Shown: positions 9,301-17,560, numbered from the stretch's first letter. The stretch: DNA of 64,000 nucleotides from Paenibacillus sp. FSL R10-2734 (GCF_037963865.1 NZ_CP150170.1:2480001-2544000), one strand, 5' to 3'. The notes: generated by a model from the letters alone, not told the origin. Made by a program: numbers and translations.

Positions 9301-10212
9301 GCTCATAGTCAGAGTCGATTGACTCATCAGGAGATTTACAGTGTTTCTGGATTGGCAAGTGGCGTTCACACGCTTAAGGCTGTGAAGAAATCCGGTAATC
9401 TCATGCTGACGGATCAATTGAAATTCACAGTCCCAACCAGTGATGGTGGAACAACGAATCCTACTGAACCTCCAACACCAACGCCGACAGCAACACCGAC
9501 AGCAACTGATGGAGGAGGTTCATCCATTCCAGTTCAGCCTTCATCCACACCTACCCTGACTCCGACGCCAACTCCGACACCTGGAACTGATGGGAAGGAC
9601 GATGCCGAGACGATGCGACATTTGGCGTATATCAATGGATATCCGGGTGGCTTCTTTAAACCTGACGCTCCCATAACCCGAGCTGAGATGGCAGCTATCT
9701 TAGCGAAGGTTGCTGAGAAAGAGGCCACTGGAGCAGGGGGAATATTCAGCGATGTACCATCCAGCTATTGGGGAGCAGATGCCATTGCCAAAGTAGCTAA
9801 AATGGGACTAATGAATGGTTATATGGATGGTACTTTTAAGCCTAATCAACCATTGACGCGTGCAGAAATGGCCAGTTTGGCGGCCATACTGAGTCCGAAT
9901 TCTACACCATCGGGCCGCGGCTTCTCTGACATCACAGGCCACTGGGCACAGGCGGCGATTCTGAAAGCCCAAGATATAGGCATAATGAATGGCTATAGTG
10001 ACGGAACTTTCCGCCCTAATTCCAAGCTTACTCGTGCGGAAGCCGTTACAGCTATCAACAGAGTGTTGGGTAGAGGCCCGCTAATTGGTGTTACACAGCC
10101 AGGGTGGAACGATGTTCCAGTCTCACACTGGGCTTTCGGAGATATTGAGGAAGCTTCGACCGACCATGTCTCGAAGCCTAGTACACAAGGCGGAGAACAG
10201 TGGACGGAATAA
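6313..10212 (+). CDS. SLH-anchored GH27 enzyme (alpha-galactosidase or beta-L-arabinopyranosidase type)
   Basis: The 1299-residue product has a signal peptide (residues 1-36, ending AQA). A GH27 barrel spans about 40-450, with nucleophile D205 in DFVKFDSV and acid/base D264 in WRIDWDVE. Next come jelly-roll modules (about 525-645 and 745-865) alternating with CBM_X2-like modules (about 656-745 and 871-945). A third, N-terminally shortened jelly-roll (946-1040) follows, then a Pro/Thr linker and three SLH domains (about 1098-1299). It would cleave alpha-galactosides, or the related arabinopyranosides, at the cell wall. A vestige of one more jelly-roll start lies at 455-475. TTG at 6313 is chosen because GAGGGGGT sits at normal spacing; ATG at 6322 would be far. 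The promoter shares its layout with the importer operon at 13.9 kb. Confidence 0.88.
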   Translation: MKRMGKRLGMSLLVFIIAAAQFGFTGTKGNVAQAAEKSMAQKPYMGWSSYSMQVYDGAGNWTSAESIKKQSDAMHEKLQAHGYEYINIDAGWNGDMDEYGRPIPSETLYPNGFQEVIDYVHNNGQKIGIYLIPGVSIDAYNRNLEVYGTGGECRIQDITAKPLTIMDYWNSYTYKIDFTNPCAQKYVDSIADMLGEWGIDFVKFDSVTPGSGIDNLSRDARGDVEAWSKALDRNNIWFELSWALDHNYVEFWKKYANGWRIDWDVEAYDGSGLTAWPSISRLFPKAALWWRDAGPGGWNDFDSLNVGNGAMDGLTKDERKTAMTFWSISSVPLYTGNDMTRLDSYGLELLTNDEVIAVNQAGRPGHPVSMDTQQQVWYANNGDGTYSVALFNLGSRSAEVKVKWSDLGLEGPASVRDLWSHSELGIFEKEFSGGILEPHASRMLKVTALSGTSAVNNDDTGMRYSGDWKRNGGKELLEGKQDLSIIIKDSSPAATSTPQEDALNSVADPAADSASASNATVTDVVYINDNDSGIKYNGTWQVSSAREHGDYNGDVHYTENDGDSFEYTFTGTGIDLLTEKHESQGDMVVTLDDGAAQTVNAYTSGPREVQQALYSISGLTNGAHTLKVVKSSGGFMLLDALKVTTETPAGGQNSTITPTSTGFDKATEQQKDVTVTLNLHGNTLSGIENNGMALSEDDYTVTNDKLIIKKEYLAQQPAGLASLNIIFNAGDPQTLVVQISDSTGIRYVMINNDDSAIKYNGNWSRSSGRGMGDYNDDVQYAEQNGDSFEYTFRGTGIQLFTEVDESQGDMDIYVDDQFKGTVSAYRNGRLSQQILYSISGLTDGQHTLKAVKKSGRFMLLDMLKVEIPNMINPIAATFDKSPTAQEDIEVTLLQQPESFIGITNGSYHLVPGTDYTISGNRVTLNKSYLTAQPVGTLNLSFTIGGDYLNDVHSTTVDGDSFEYTFKGTGIRLITPTGPDQGDVDIYVDGQWIQTVNAHSQSRLTHQEIYSVSGLASGVHTLKAVKKSGNLMLTDQLKFTVPTSDGGTTNPTEPPTPTPTATPTATDGGGSSIPVQPSSTPTLTPTPTPTPGTDGKDDAETMRHLAYINGYPGGFFKPDAPITRAEMAAILAKVAEKEATGAGGIFSDVPSSYWGADAIAKVAKMGLMNGYMDGTFKPNQPLTRAEMASLAAILSPNSTPSGRGFSDITGHWAQAAILKAQDIGIMNGYSDGTFRPNSKLTRAEAVTAINRVLGRGPLIGVTQPGWNDVPVSHWAFGDIEEASTDHVSKPSTQGGEQWTE

Positions 10213-10228
10213 TTGGACGAAGAATGAA

Positions 10229-10257
10229 TGGAGGGGCCTTCTTGGCCCCTTTTTTCT
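10229..10257 (+). terminator. Rho-independent terminator after the GH27 gene
   Basis: AGGGGCC-TTCTT-GGCCCCT is followed by TTTTT, 17 bases after the stop. Confidence 0.85.
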
Positions 10258-10294
10258 GAATTATAAGACACCAAAAAAAGAGGGGAAGATCAGC

Positions 10295-11140
10295 ATGAAT
10301 ATTCTAATTACCGGAGCAAGCGGATTTATTGGAACTGCTCTGGTCAAGTATTTGGCGGATAAGCATACAGTGATTTGTCTGTCACGCCAAGCTCTAGAAG
10401 GGACCTTTATGTATGTTCAGGGTTCTTTTGATTCGATGGAGGATTTGAGCGGACTGGACAAGTATGAGATTCATGCGATGATTCATCTCGCCGCTGTTAC
10501 TGGTGGCTCTACTGAGGAGGAAAGCCTTGCTGTTAATGTGCTGGGAACAAGGAGATTGTACCGGTATCTGCTAGACCGTGGATGCCGAAAGTTCATCACA
10601 GCGAGCTCTATTGCTGTGGTGGGTGGACTCACTGAGGATTTTATTCCGCTGGAGCTGCCTATCCCAGATGATCATCCCTGCTTGGCAGCGGATGCCTATG
10701 GGCTGAGCAAATCTATGGTCGAGGAGTTGACCCGGTATTTTCACCGCAATCATAAAGATACCGACTTCATTAATCTTCGCTTTGGGGCCGTAGCCTCCCC
10801 AGACTGGACCCCTCCTGTCTTGGAAGCTGGATCTAAGCCGACGCTCCCGTTCATCACACTTGGGCATGTTCATGCTGCGGATGTGGTAGAGGGAATTACT
10901 GCGGCACTAGAGGCGCCACTTAAGCCGGGGGTAAGAACCCTCAATCTGGTAGGACCAGATGCTAGCAGCAATCTGCCGGTAGCAGAGCTCCTTACCCCGT
11001 TGGTGGGGAAAGGCTATAATTTGGATTATTATTATTTTCCGGGTCAAGAAAATAAGGCTTTGTATGCTATGGACCGTTTCGAAGAGGAATTCGGTTTTAC
11101 GCCGTCACGCTCCACAAGTCATGCGATTAGATGGAATTAG
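10295..11140 (+). CDS. NAD-dependent epimerase/dehydratase (extended SDR)
   Basis: This 281-residue protein begins MNILITGASGFIGTALVKYL, with the GxxGxxG dinucleotide-binding motif. It contains the catalytic Y-x3-K of extended short-chain dehydrogenases (AYGLSKSMVEE). The nearest known relatives are UDP-hexose 4-epimerase-like sugar-nucleotide enzymes. The ATG at 10295 is taken because GAGGGG precedes it and the SDR fold begins at this residue. The longer frame upstream would run through the previous gene's terminator. It appears to be a single gene between two terminators. A link to galactose metabolism through the neighbouring galactosidases is plausible but not shown. Motifs alone do not fix the substrate. 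Confidence 0.85.
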   Translation: MNILITGASGFIGTALVKYLADKHTVICLSRQALEGTFMYVQGSFDSMEDLSGLDKYEIHAMIHLAAVTGGSTEEESLAVNVLGTRRLYRYLLDRGCRKFITASSIAVVGGLTEDFIPLELPIPDDHPCLAADAYGLSKSMVEELTRYFHRNHKDTDFINLRFGAVASPDWTPPVLEAGSKPTLPFITLGHVHAADVVEGITAALEAPLKPGVRTLNLVGPDASSNLPVAELLTPLVGKGYNLDYYYFPGQENKALYAMDRFEEEFGFTPSRSTSHAIRWN

Positions 11141-11183
11141 AAGAATTAATGCGTCATAAGGATAAAGAATCGGGATTGATGAT

Positions 11184-11220
11184 AAAAAGCAGTGATAACG
11201 GCATATATCGCTGTTTTTTA
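11184..11220 (+). terminator. Terminator after the epimerase gene
   Basis: An imperfect A-rich/T-rich hairpin, AGCAGTGATA with TATATCGCTGTT, is followed by a T run. Confidence 0.6.
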
Positions 11221-11264
11221 TCCATTTCTGAAGGTTTAAAGAGATGGGAAATGGGCCTAGGCTC

Positions 11265-11313
11265 TTGACTATTAAGTAAATTGTTTTAATCTATGGTAAT
11301 GATAGCGCTATCG
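11265..11313 (+). promoter_or_regulatory. SigA promoter and cre of the regulator at 11.3 kb
   Basis: TTGACT (11265-11270), a 16-base spacer, TAATCT (11287-11292) and the palindromic cre-like TGATAGCGCTATCG (11300-11313) lie just before the AGGGGAGGGG ribosome site. Confidence 0.65.
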
Positions 11314-11341
11314 AAATGGTATTAGGGGAGGGGTCACTACG

Positions 11342-13630
11342 CTTAAATATTCCAATATCTTTCGAAAATTTTTAATCTCCTATGTGGTCATTTTGGTCAT
11401 TCCCAGCATTGGCGGATATATGTCCTATCTGACTTCGATTTCTGTGACGGAGTCTATCTCTATTGAGAATGGGGTCACTCAGCTACAGAAGAGTCAGGAA
11501 ATATTGGAGCGCCGCATGGCGGAAGTAGAGGGGTTTACCAGGCAATTGGCGGTCAACCAGGAGTTAAACGTTCTGATGAATGAAAGAGACAACGAGACGA
11601 ATGTATACGGCATTTGGAGAACGATGCGTAATGTTCTGACATTCGGTCAGACCAATGATTTTTTGCAAAATTATTATATTTACCTCGCGAATTACAATCT
11701 TATTCTGACCCCAGGCTCTTCCTATCGTCCGGAACATTACTACGCTAATTTCAATTATAAAGATCTTTCGCTACAGGATTGGACCAAAGAAGTGCTTGAG
11801 AAAACCCACCGTAGTGAAATCAAGCCACTCAGTGATTTTGTTAGTAGGGGGATGCAAACCTCCGTTATTACCTATATGCAGTCACTCCCTCTGGATAGTT
11901 TCAACGATTCCTCACCAGCTGTCGCAGTAGTGATCATAGACGAGAAAACCATATCTAGTCTGTTATCTGGTCTAACCGAGCGATACGGAGGTTGGGTTCA
12001 TATCAGTGATGCTGAAGGAAATACGATTGTCCTGCAGGGAAGTGATGAGCAGAAAATGGTTCATATGGCCGCCGATTCGGAGTTTGACAAGAACAAGGTC
12101 AGTCAGTTTTATGAAGACGAGCTAGTGATCACGACTCGCTCCGATTCGAACGGCTGGATATACCAGACAGGGATTCCTCGGCATACTTTGATGGAGAATG
12201 CTAACATGATCAAGAAAATGTCCATGCAAATTACGGGTGGTACCTTATTCATCGGCCTAATTGTCGGACTTGTGCTAGCTTACCGAAACAGCGCCCCAAT
12301 CAACCGCATGCTCAGCGTCATGAAGGAGCAATTTGGCAAGGAAGAGGTCTCCACGAAGAATGAATTCGACTTTTTAAGCGGAAATATCGCCAATATGATC
12401 ACCAAGAACAAGCTGCTGGAAACCGAACTTAATCGTCAGCTTCCGTTGGTCAGGGATGCATTCCTGAAGCGGTTGCTAGCAGGTGAATTCAAAACACATG
12501 ATGAAATTCTTACTGCCGCCGAGCAAGCAGGGATAAGCTTAAAACAGAATTCTGGGTATGTAGGAATTGTTCAGATTAACGGCTATGCAGGTATGGACAG
12601 CGTGGAAATTCTCAATGAGCTGAATGCTTCCCGTTTGCTGCTGAAGCAGTCCCTGTCGGATCTCGGCGTGGATGTATTAATGACGGATATGGGTTCCGAT
12701 AAAGTGGTAACTCTGTTTTTCTCCAAGGAAGAAGAGACTGACAAAGCGTATGAGGCAGAGAATATCACTCACATTCTAGAGAATCTAGCGCAATACGTTT
12801 TTAATGAGTACCGCATTACTACTCAGGCTGGCTTCGGTGAGCTTTTTACAGAAATAACGGAGGTTAGCCTTTCCTTTGACCAAGCCAAGCAAGCGCTGGA
12901 ATATGCCGTGTACATGAATAAAAAAGGAATTGTATGGAGCAGTGAAGCCCAAAATGAGAATACGACCTACTATTATCCACTGGATACAGAGCAGCGGCTG
13001 ATCAGCACCATTCGGGCCGGAGAGCTTGAGGAGGCTAAACGGATTGTCCGTGCGATCGTTGCCCAGAACATGGAACAGCGGGAATTATCCATGGAAATGA
13101 AGCAACAGCTTGTCGGTGAAATAAAGGGGACCTTTCTTAAGCTTCTGGATCAAAAGGCATTTACAGAATACTCGGACATCGAAAGTGTGAAGCGGCGGGT
13201 CATAGACATTGGTTCGTCGGAACGGCTCGAAATGATTCAGACCGAATTTTTTGTCATTATGGAAGAGCTGTGTGGACTTATTGCGAATAAAAAGAAGGAT
13301 ATTCATATTCAGATTATTAAGCAGATCAAGGAATATACCGTAGAGAATTATTCGGATACAGAGCTGAGTCTGTACCGGGTAGCTGAACAGGTGGAACGGC
13401 CTGAAAAATATATTTCTCAATTGTTTAAAGAGGTTACCGGTGTCAATTTCTCCGACCATTTGATAAAAGTCAGAATGGATCAGGCTGTGATCCTACTCAA
13501 AGATAGTCGGTATACCGTTGACGAGATTGCCGTGCGGGTCGGTTACAACAGCTCACACTCTTTTAGACGGGCATTCAAGAGGTTAATCGGCGTTTCACCA
13601 AGTGCTTATAGACAGTCTATCGATGAATAA
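11342..13630 (+). CDS. Membrane-bound AraC-family regulator of the adjacent importer; start codon unclear
   Basis: The product has a transmembrane helix near its N-terminus, an extracellular sensor of about 250 residues, and a second helix (ITGGTLFIGLIVGLVLAYRN). A cytoplasmic region and an AraC HTH domain in the last 100 residues follow. It probably activates the importer and glycosidase genes that follow. The start is odd. The first canonical codon, GTG at 11384, lies inside the first membrane helix and lacks a ribosome site. A strong AGGGGAGGGG (11324-11333) points to translation beginning near 11339-11342, where the frame reads ACG CTT AAA TAT and then a plausible cytoplasmic head (KYSNIFRKFLISYVV). 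No ATG, GTG or TTG occurs in frame between the upstream stop (11303) and 11384. I give 11342 as the approximate start. Confidence 0.8.
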   Translation, partial: LKYSNIFRKFLISYVVILVIPSIGGYMSYLTSISVTESISIENGVTQLQKSQEILERRMAEVEGFTRQLAVNQELNVLMNERDNETNVYGIWRTMRNVLTFGQTNDFLQNYYIYLANYNLILTPGSSYRPEHYYANFNYKDLSLQDWTKEVLEKTHRSEIKPLSDFVSRGMQTSVITYMQSLPLDSFNDSSPAVAVVIIDEKTISSLLSGLTERYGGWVHISDAEGNTIVLQGSDEQKMVHMAADSEFDKNKVSQFYEDELVITTRSDSNGWIYQTGIPRHTLMENANMIKKMSMQITGGTLFIGLIVGLVLAYRNSAPINRMLSVMKEQFGKEEVSTKNEFDFLSGNIANMITKNKLLETELNRQLPLVRDAFLKRLLAGEFKTHDEILTAAEQAGISLKQNSGYVGIVQINGYAGMDSVEILNELNASRLLLKQSLSDLGVDVLMTDMGSDKVVTLFFSKEEETDKAYEAENITHILENLAQYVFNEYRITTQAGFGELFTEITEVSLSFDQAKQALEYAVYMNKKGIVWSSEAQNENTTYYYPLDTEQRLISTIRAGELEEAKRIVRAIVAQNMEQRELSMEMKQQLVGEIKGTFLKLLDQKAFTEYSDIESVKRRVIDIGSSERLEMIQTEFFVIMEELCGLIANKKKDIHIQIIKQIKEYTVENYSDTELSLYRVAEQVERPEKYISQLFKEVTGVNFSDHLIKVRMDQAVILLKDSRYTVDEIAVRVGYNSSHSFRRAFKRLIGVSPSAYRQSIDE

Positions 13631-13648
13631 ACAGTGCCATAGCATGTG

Positions 13649-13686
13649 GCTGCATTGTCCTCCCTCAGGGCGATGCAGCTTTTTTA
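13649..13686 (+). terminator. Terminator after the regulator gene
   Basis: GCTGCAT ... ATGCAGC is followed by TTTTTT. Confidence 0.8.
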
Positions 13687-13690
13687 ATGA

Positions 13691-13752
13691 GTATTAACCC
13701 TAATTGCGGAAAAATGGCCGTTCTACAGCTATTTTGCGCTCCCGGATTAGGG
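13691..13752. repeat. Intergenic palindrome-bounded element
   Basis: This noncoding element is bounded by CCCTAATTGCGG on the left and CCCGGATTAGGG on the right. The ends are inverted relative to each other (CCTAAT/ATTAGG). It lies between the regulator terminator and the importer promoter, and its style resembles the repeats at 37.8 and 57-59 kb. Confidence 0.4.
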
Positions 13753-13835
13753 TTATTTGTACGCTGAAATGCCCAAGTGTACCTTTTCTTTGGGGCTAAA
13801 AGTCAACTATGATCAATCCGTAGAAAGCGCTATCA
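13753..13835 (+). promoter_or_regulatory. Importer operon promoter: paired GTAC boxes, TATGAT -10 and cre
   Basis: TTATTTGTACG starts at 13753, a second box TGTACCT at 13778, a -10-like TATGAT at 13808-13813 and a cre-like AGAAAGCGCTATCA at 13822-13835. The order and spacing match the GH27 promoter at 6191-6272 to within a base or two. The AraC-type regulator encoded just upstream is the obvious candidate to bind the paired boxes. Confidence 0.7.
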
Positions 13836-13868
13836 CAAACTACTGGCGGTTGCTTAGGGGGGATTGTT

Positions 13869-14834
13869 CTGGAGAAAGAAATAGTATTACACCACAAGTC
13901 GTTACCGAAGCGTAGGGGCTCTGTATTTTTACAAAATGCTCGCAGAAGTATGAAAAAGCACTGGCAGCTACATTTGCTCGTGATTCCACCTCTACTATTT
14001 TTCCTCATTTTTAAGTATTATCCAATGCTAAACGCGGTTCTAGCCTTCAAGGACTACAACGTGATTAAAGGAATATGGGGAAGTCCCTGGGTTGGATTTC
14101 ATAATTTCCGCTTATTTTTTGAAAATCCGCAATTTTGGACACTGCTCAAGAACACCATCATGCTTAGTGGTTACCTGCTGCTGGCAGGATTCCCAATCCC
14201 GATTATCCTTGCTCTCATGATTAATGAGTTGCGCGGCGGAAGATTCAAAAAGTTCGTCCAGCTCGTATCTTTTGCGCCTTATTTCATCTCGACGGTAGTC
14301 ATGGTGTCCATTATCATGCTATTTATGGCACCTCGCCTTGGGTTTGCGAACATTGCGCTCAATTTCTTCGGTCTAGAGTCGATCAATTTCCTTGGAGAAC
14401 CGGGAATGTTTCGTTCAATTTATGTCTGGTCCGATATTTGGCAGACCGCGGGCTACAGCGCCGTTATCTATTTAGCAGCGCTTGCCGGTATAGATCCGAC
14501 GCTTTACGAGGCAGCCAAAGTCGATGGCGCTTCGCGTTTTCAAAAAATCCGTTATATTGATCTGCCAGGTATTGTGCCTACCATCGTCATCATCCTGATT
14601 TTGAATGTTGGGAATGTCATGGCTATTGGTTTTGAGAAGGTCTATCTGCTGCAGAACCCGCTCAATCTGGCGAACTCCGAGATCATTGCCACTTATGTCT
14701 ACCGGGTCGGTTTGCTGAATGCCAATTATAGCTTTGCAACTGCGGTTGGTCTATTCAACTCGGTGATCAACCTTATTTTGTTGCTAACGGTGAATGGCTT
14801 GGCTAAACGCATCACAAACAACAGCATCTGGTAG
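13869..14834 (+). CDS. Sugar ABC transporter permease, LplB type
   Basis: This is an integral membrane subunit of a CUT1-family importer, with about six transmembrane helices and the EAA-loop motif EAAKVDGASRFQKIRYIDLPG that contacts the ATPase. The first ATG (13950) has no convincing ribosome site. The frame is open upstream, and a strong AGGGGGG (13855-13861) precedes CTG at 13869, giving a 27-residue cytoplasmic head (MEKEIVLHHKSL...) typical of these permeases. I prefer this non-canonical start (ATT at 13863 is an alternative). The gene heads an operon with a second permease and a lipoprotein. No ATPase gene is present, as is usual for this type, which uses a shared MsmX-like ATPase. Confidence 0.9.
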   Translation: MEKEIVLHHKSLPKRRGSVFLQNARRSMKKHWQLHLLVIPPLLFFLIFKYYPMLNAVLAFKDYNVIKGIWGSPWVGFHNFRLFFENPQFWTLLKNTIMLSGYLLLAGFPIPIILALMINELRGGRFKKFVQLVSFAPYFISTVVMVSIIMLFMAPRLGFANIALNFFGLESINFLGEPGMFRSIYVWSDIWQTAGYSAVIYLAALAGIDPTLYEAAKVDGASRFQKIRYIDLPGIVPTIVIILILNVGNVMAIGFEKVYLLQNPLNLANSEIIATYVYRVGLLNANYSFATAVGLFNSVINLILLLTVNGLAKRITNNSIW

Positions 14835-14848
14835 AAAGGAGCAACCAC

Positions 14849-15745
14849 ATGGCAGCAGCTCAACAAAAAATTAAAGAATCAACCGGTGATAAGCTATTTC
14901 TGATCACTATTTATGCCATACTCAGCCTCGTGGTCATCGCGGTGATTTATCCGCTGATTTTTATCATCAGCAGTTCGATCAGCAGTCCAGCTGCCGTTAC
15001 CTCCGGTCGAGTCTGGCTATGGCCTGTAGATATTTCCTTCAAAGGCTTTAAGGTTCTGTTAAATACACCTGAAATTATTACAGGCTATGGCAACTCCATT
15101 TTTTATACAGCCGCAGGGACATTCATCAGTGTTGTGCTGACGATCATGATCGCGTACCCTTTATCACGCAGGGGTTTCTTCGGACGCAATACTTTGATGA
15201 TGATCATCACCTTTACGATGATTTTCAGCGGCGGACTGATTCCGACCTACATGGTTGTGAAGGAGCTCCATTTGATTGATACACGCTGGGCACTGCTGAT
15301 CCCAAACGCGATTTGGGTATGGCAGGTCATTATAGCCCGGTCATTCTTTCAATCCTCTATTCCGGAGGAACTGCTGGAAGCCAGTGAAATCGATGGGTGC
15401 AGTGATATGCGGTTTGTCTGGAGTGTTGTCATTCCGTTATCGAAGCCCATTATCGCAGTGTTAGTCCTTATGTATGCGGTGGGTCAGTGGAATGCATACT
15501 TTGACGCTTTGATTTATTTGAAATCAGCAGATTTGTTCCCACTTCAGCTTGTCTTACGAAGCATCATCATCCAGAACAACAGCGCAGGCACTATGGATGC
15601 GATGAAAATGGTGGAGCGGCAGCAGCTTGCTGAGCTACTCAAATACGCGCTTATCGTTATCGCCACTCTGCCTGTACTTGTAATTTATCCGTTTGTTCAG
15701 CGTTATTTTGTCCAAGGAATGCTGGTCGGTTCTGTCAAAGGCTAA
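14849..15745 (+). CDS. Sugar ABC transporter permease, YtcP type
   Basis: This 298-residue carbohydrate ABC permease has six predicted membrane helices, an EAA loop (EASEIDGCSDMRFVWSVVIP) and the usual C-terminal FVQRYFVQGMLVGSVKG. It starts 14 bases after the preceding permease with AAAGGAG upstream of its ATG, so the two are co-translated in one operon. It is the second half of the membrane channel. The substrate cannot be read from the permease itself; the neighbouring GH110 and GH95 enzymes suggest galactose- or fucose-containing oligosaccharides. Confidence 0.93.
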   Translation: MAAAQQKIKESTGDKLFLITIYAILSLVVIAVIYPLIFIISSSISSPAAVTSGRVWLWPVDISFKGFKVLLNTPEIITGYGNSIFYTAAGTFISVVLTIMIAYPLSRRGFFGRNTLMMIITFTMIFSGGLIPTYMVVKELHLIDTRWALLIPNAIWVWQVIIARSFFQSSIPEELLEASEIDGCSDMRFVWSVVIPLSKPIIAVLVLMYAVGQWNAYFDALIYLKSADLFPLQLVLRSIIIQNNSAGTMDAMKMVERQQLAELLKYALIVIATLPVLVIYPFVQRYFVQGMLVGSVKG

Positions 15746-15841
15746 TTCACAGCTTTCAGGATCTAGAGAGGGGGAGAGGCACGCAGTAAAATGCCAGAAA
15801 GATATCGTACCTGTCTAAATAATAAAAGGGAGTGATCGGAA

Positions 15842-17509
15842 TTGAAGAAAAGTATGATGACTTTGTCTTTGGTGCTGGTATTAATTCTTACGGTGGTGTT
15901 AAGCGGATGTGCTAATAAAAATACAGATAACACATCCACCGCACCTGCAGAATCGGGTAACTCGGAATCCGCAAGCAAACCGGTTGAAATCAGCGTGTTC
16001 TCGGTTCAGGAATCCGGGATCGATGTTCCTACCAATAAATTCACGAAATTTGTGGAAGACAAATTCAATATTAAATTTAATTGGGAGATCAACCCTTCAG
16101 ACGGAGCCAAGGAAAAGCGCCAAATCTCACTGGCGAGTGGTGATTACCCTGATGCTTACCTGCTCACTCACTATATTGATCAGTTCTCACAGGCAGACCT
16201 TTTGAAGTATGGCAAACAGGGTGTGCTGATTCCTCTGAACGATCTAATTGATAAATATGCTCCTAATATTAAAGCGGCGATGGAAAAAAACGATAATTTG
16301 AGAACGCTTAACACAGCGCCTGATGGTAATATCTACGGACTTGTCGCTTACACAGAGTGCTTTCACTGCTCCTATCCGAGCAAAATGTGGCTCAATACCG
16401 AGTGGCTTAAGAAGCTGAATCTGGAAATGCCGAAGACAACCGAAGAGTTCAAAAAAGTGCTGGAAGCTTTCAAAACACAAGATCCGAACGGGAATGGCAA
16501 AGCGGATGAAGTGCCACTGAGCGGCTCTATTGAGGAGTTTGGTGTACGGATTGTTCCATTCCTGATGAACGCATTTGTCTACGATGATGATCGCAATTAT
16601 CTGAATATGGTGGATGGAAAAGTTCTATCGGCAGCGACCACACCGGAGTGGAAGGAAGGCTTGACCTATATCAAATCCCTGTTTGACGCTGGTCTAATTG
16701 ATCCAGGTGCATTCACACAAAACGCGGAAGCCTTCAAAAAAATCGGTGAAAATGCCGATGCGGAAATTCTGGGCGCCGGCGCTGGCATGCACCCTGCGAT
16801 CTTCGTCAATATTGATCCAGGCAATAGAAGCTCGGCACACTACAACCCTGTACCACCGATTGCCGGACCGGAAGGTATCTCCTATGCGACTCATGATGCA
16901 GGTGGTGTATCCCCGGGAGCAAAATTTGTAATCACCAACAAAGCTAGTGAGGAAGCACAGGTGGCTTTAATTAAAATGGTAGACTACATGTTTACTTCAG
17001 AAGGACAGACCAATGGTGGAAGTGGCATGAAGGGCATTGACTGGTCTGATCCAGTAGAAGGCGATGTGGCACTGGACAAAGATGTTAAACCAGTCATCAA
17101 AACCCTTCCTATGGCTGAAGGCGAAGCGCCGCGCAATGCGGGCTGGAGCGGTATGGCTCACTTCTATATGCCAAAAGAGTACCGTGACACCTTCGTTCAA
17201 GCCACTGACATCTACGCTTCCAGCGGTTATGAACGCAGATTGTATGATGCGACTCTGCTGTATGCAGGGCACGAGCCTAAAGAACTATTCCCGATCTGGT
17301 CGATCTGGATTGATCCAAGCGAAATCGATGAAGCGAGCTTACTACAAACCAACCTGAAGAATTACATTGAGCAAAATCAGCTTCAATTCATCACGGGCAA
17401 CAAGGATCTTAATAAGGATTGGGATGCTTATATAAAAGGTCTGAAAGACTTGAAGGTAGATCGTTATCTCGAGATCTTACAAAAGGCTTACGAAACTTCT
17501 AAAAAATAA
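15842..17509 (+). CDS. Extracellular sugar-binding lipoprotein of the first importer
   Basis: The 555-residue solute-binding protein starts at TTG 15842 after AAAGGGAGTGA. It has a lipoprotein signal with lipobox LSGC (Cys at about residue 23), an Asn/Thr/Ser linker, and the long LplA-like two-lobed binding fold found with LplB/YtcP permeases. It captures oligosaccharide outside the membrane for the upstream permeases. A strong hairpin follows the stop, so the lipoprotein transcript may be separated in abundance from the hydrolase genes downstream. The ligand is unknown. Family membership is based on length, lipobox, context and overall sequence character. Confidence 0.9.
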   Translation: MKKSMMTLSLVLVLILTVVLSGCANKNTDNTSTAPAESGNSESASKPVEISVFSVQESGIDVPTNKFTKFVEDKFNIKFNWEINPSDGAKEKRQISLASGDYPDAYLLTHYIDQFSQADLLKYGKQGVLIPLNDLIDKYAPNIKAAMEKNDNLRTLNTAPDGNIYGLVAYTECFHCSYPSKMWLNTEWLKKLNLEMPKTTEEFKKVLEAFKTQDPNGNGKADEVPLSGSIEEFGVRIVPFLMNAFVYDDDRNYLNMVDGKVLSAATTPEWKEGLTYIKSLFDAGLIDPGAFTQNAEAFKKIGENADAEILGAGAGMHPAIFVNIDPGNRSSAHYNPVPPIAGPEGISYATHDAGGVSPGAKFVITNKASEEAQVALIKMVDYMFTSEGQTNGGSGMKGIDWSDPVEGDVALDKDVKPVIKTLPMAEGEAPRNAGWSGMAHFYMPKEYRDTFVQATDIYASSGYERRLYDATLLYAGHEPKELFPIWSIWIDPSEIDEASLLQTNLKNYIEQNQLQFITGNKDLNKDWDAYIKGLKDLKVDRYLEILQKAYETSKK

Positions 17510-17523
17510 AATATTGAAATCAG

Positions 17524-17560
17524 AATCAGGTGCTGTAAGATATACCCAGCACCTGATTTC
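17524..17560 (+). terminator. Strong hairpin (terminator or attenuator) after the lipoprotein gene
   Basis: A perfect 12-bp stem AATCAGGTGCTG/CAGCACCTGATT is followed by an imperfect T-rich tail (TTCTTGATTTC). It may terminate only partly, letting some transcription into the SGNH gene. Confidence 0.7.

Noticed and set aside
10085..10294. Longer N-terminus for the epimerase
   Set aside because: It would overlap the end of the GH27 gene and its terminator; the SDR fold starts at 10295.
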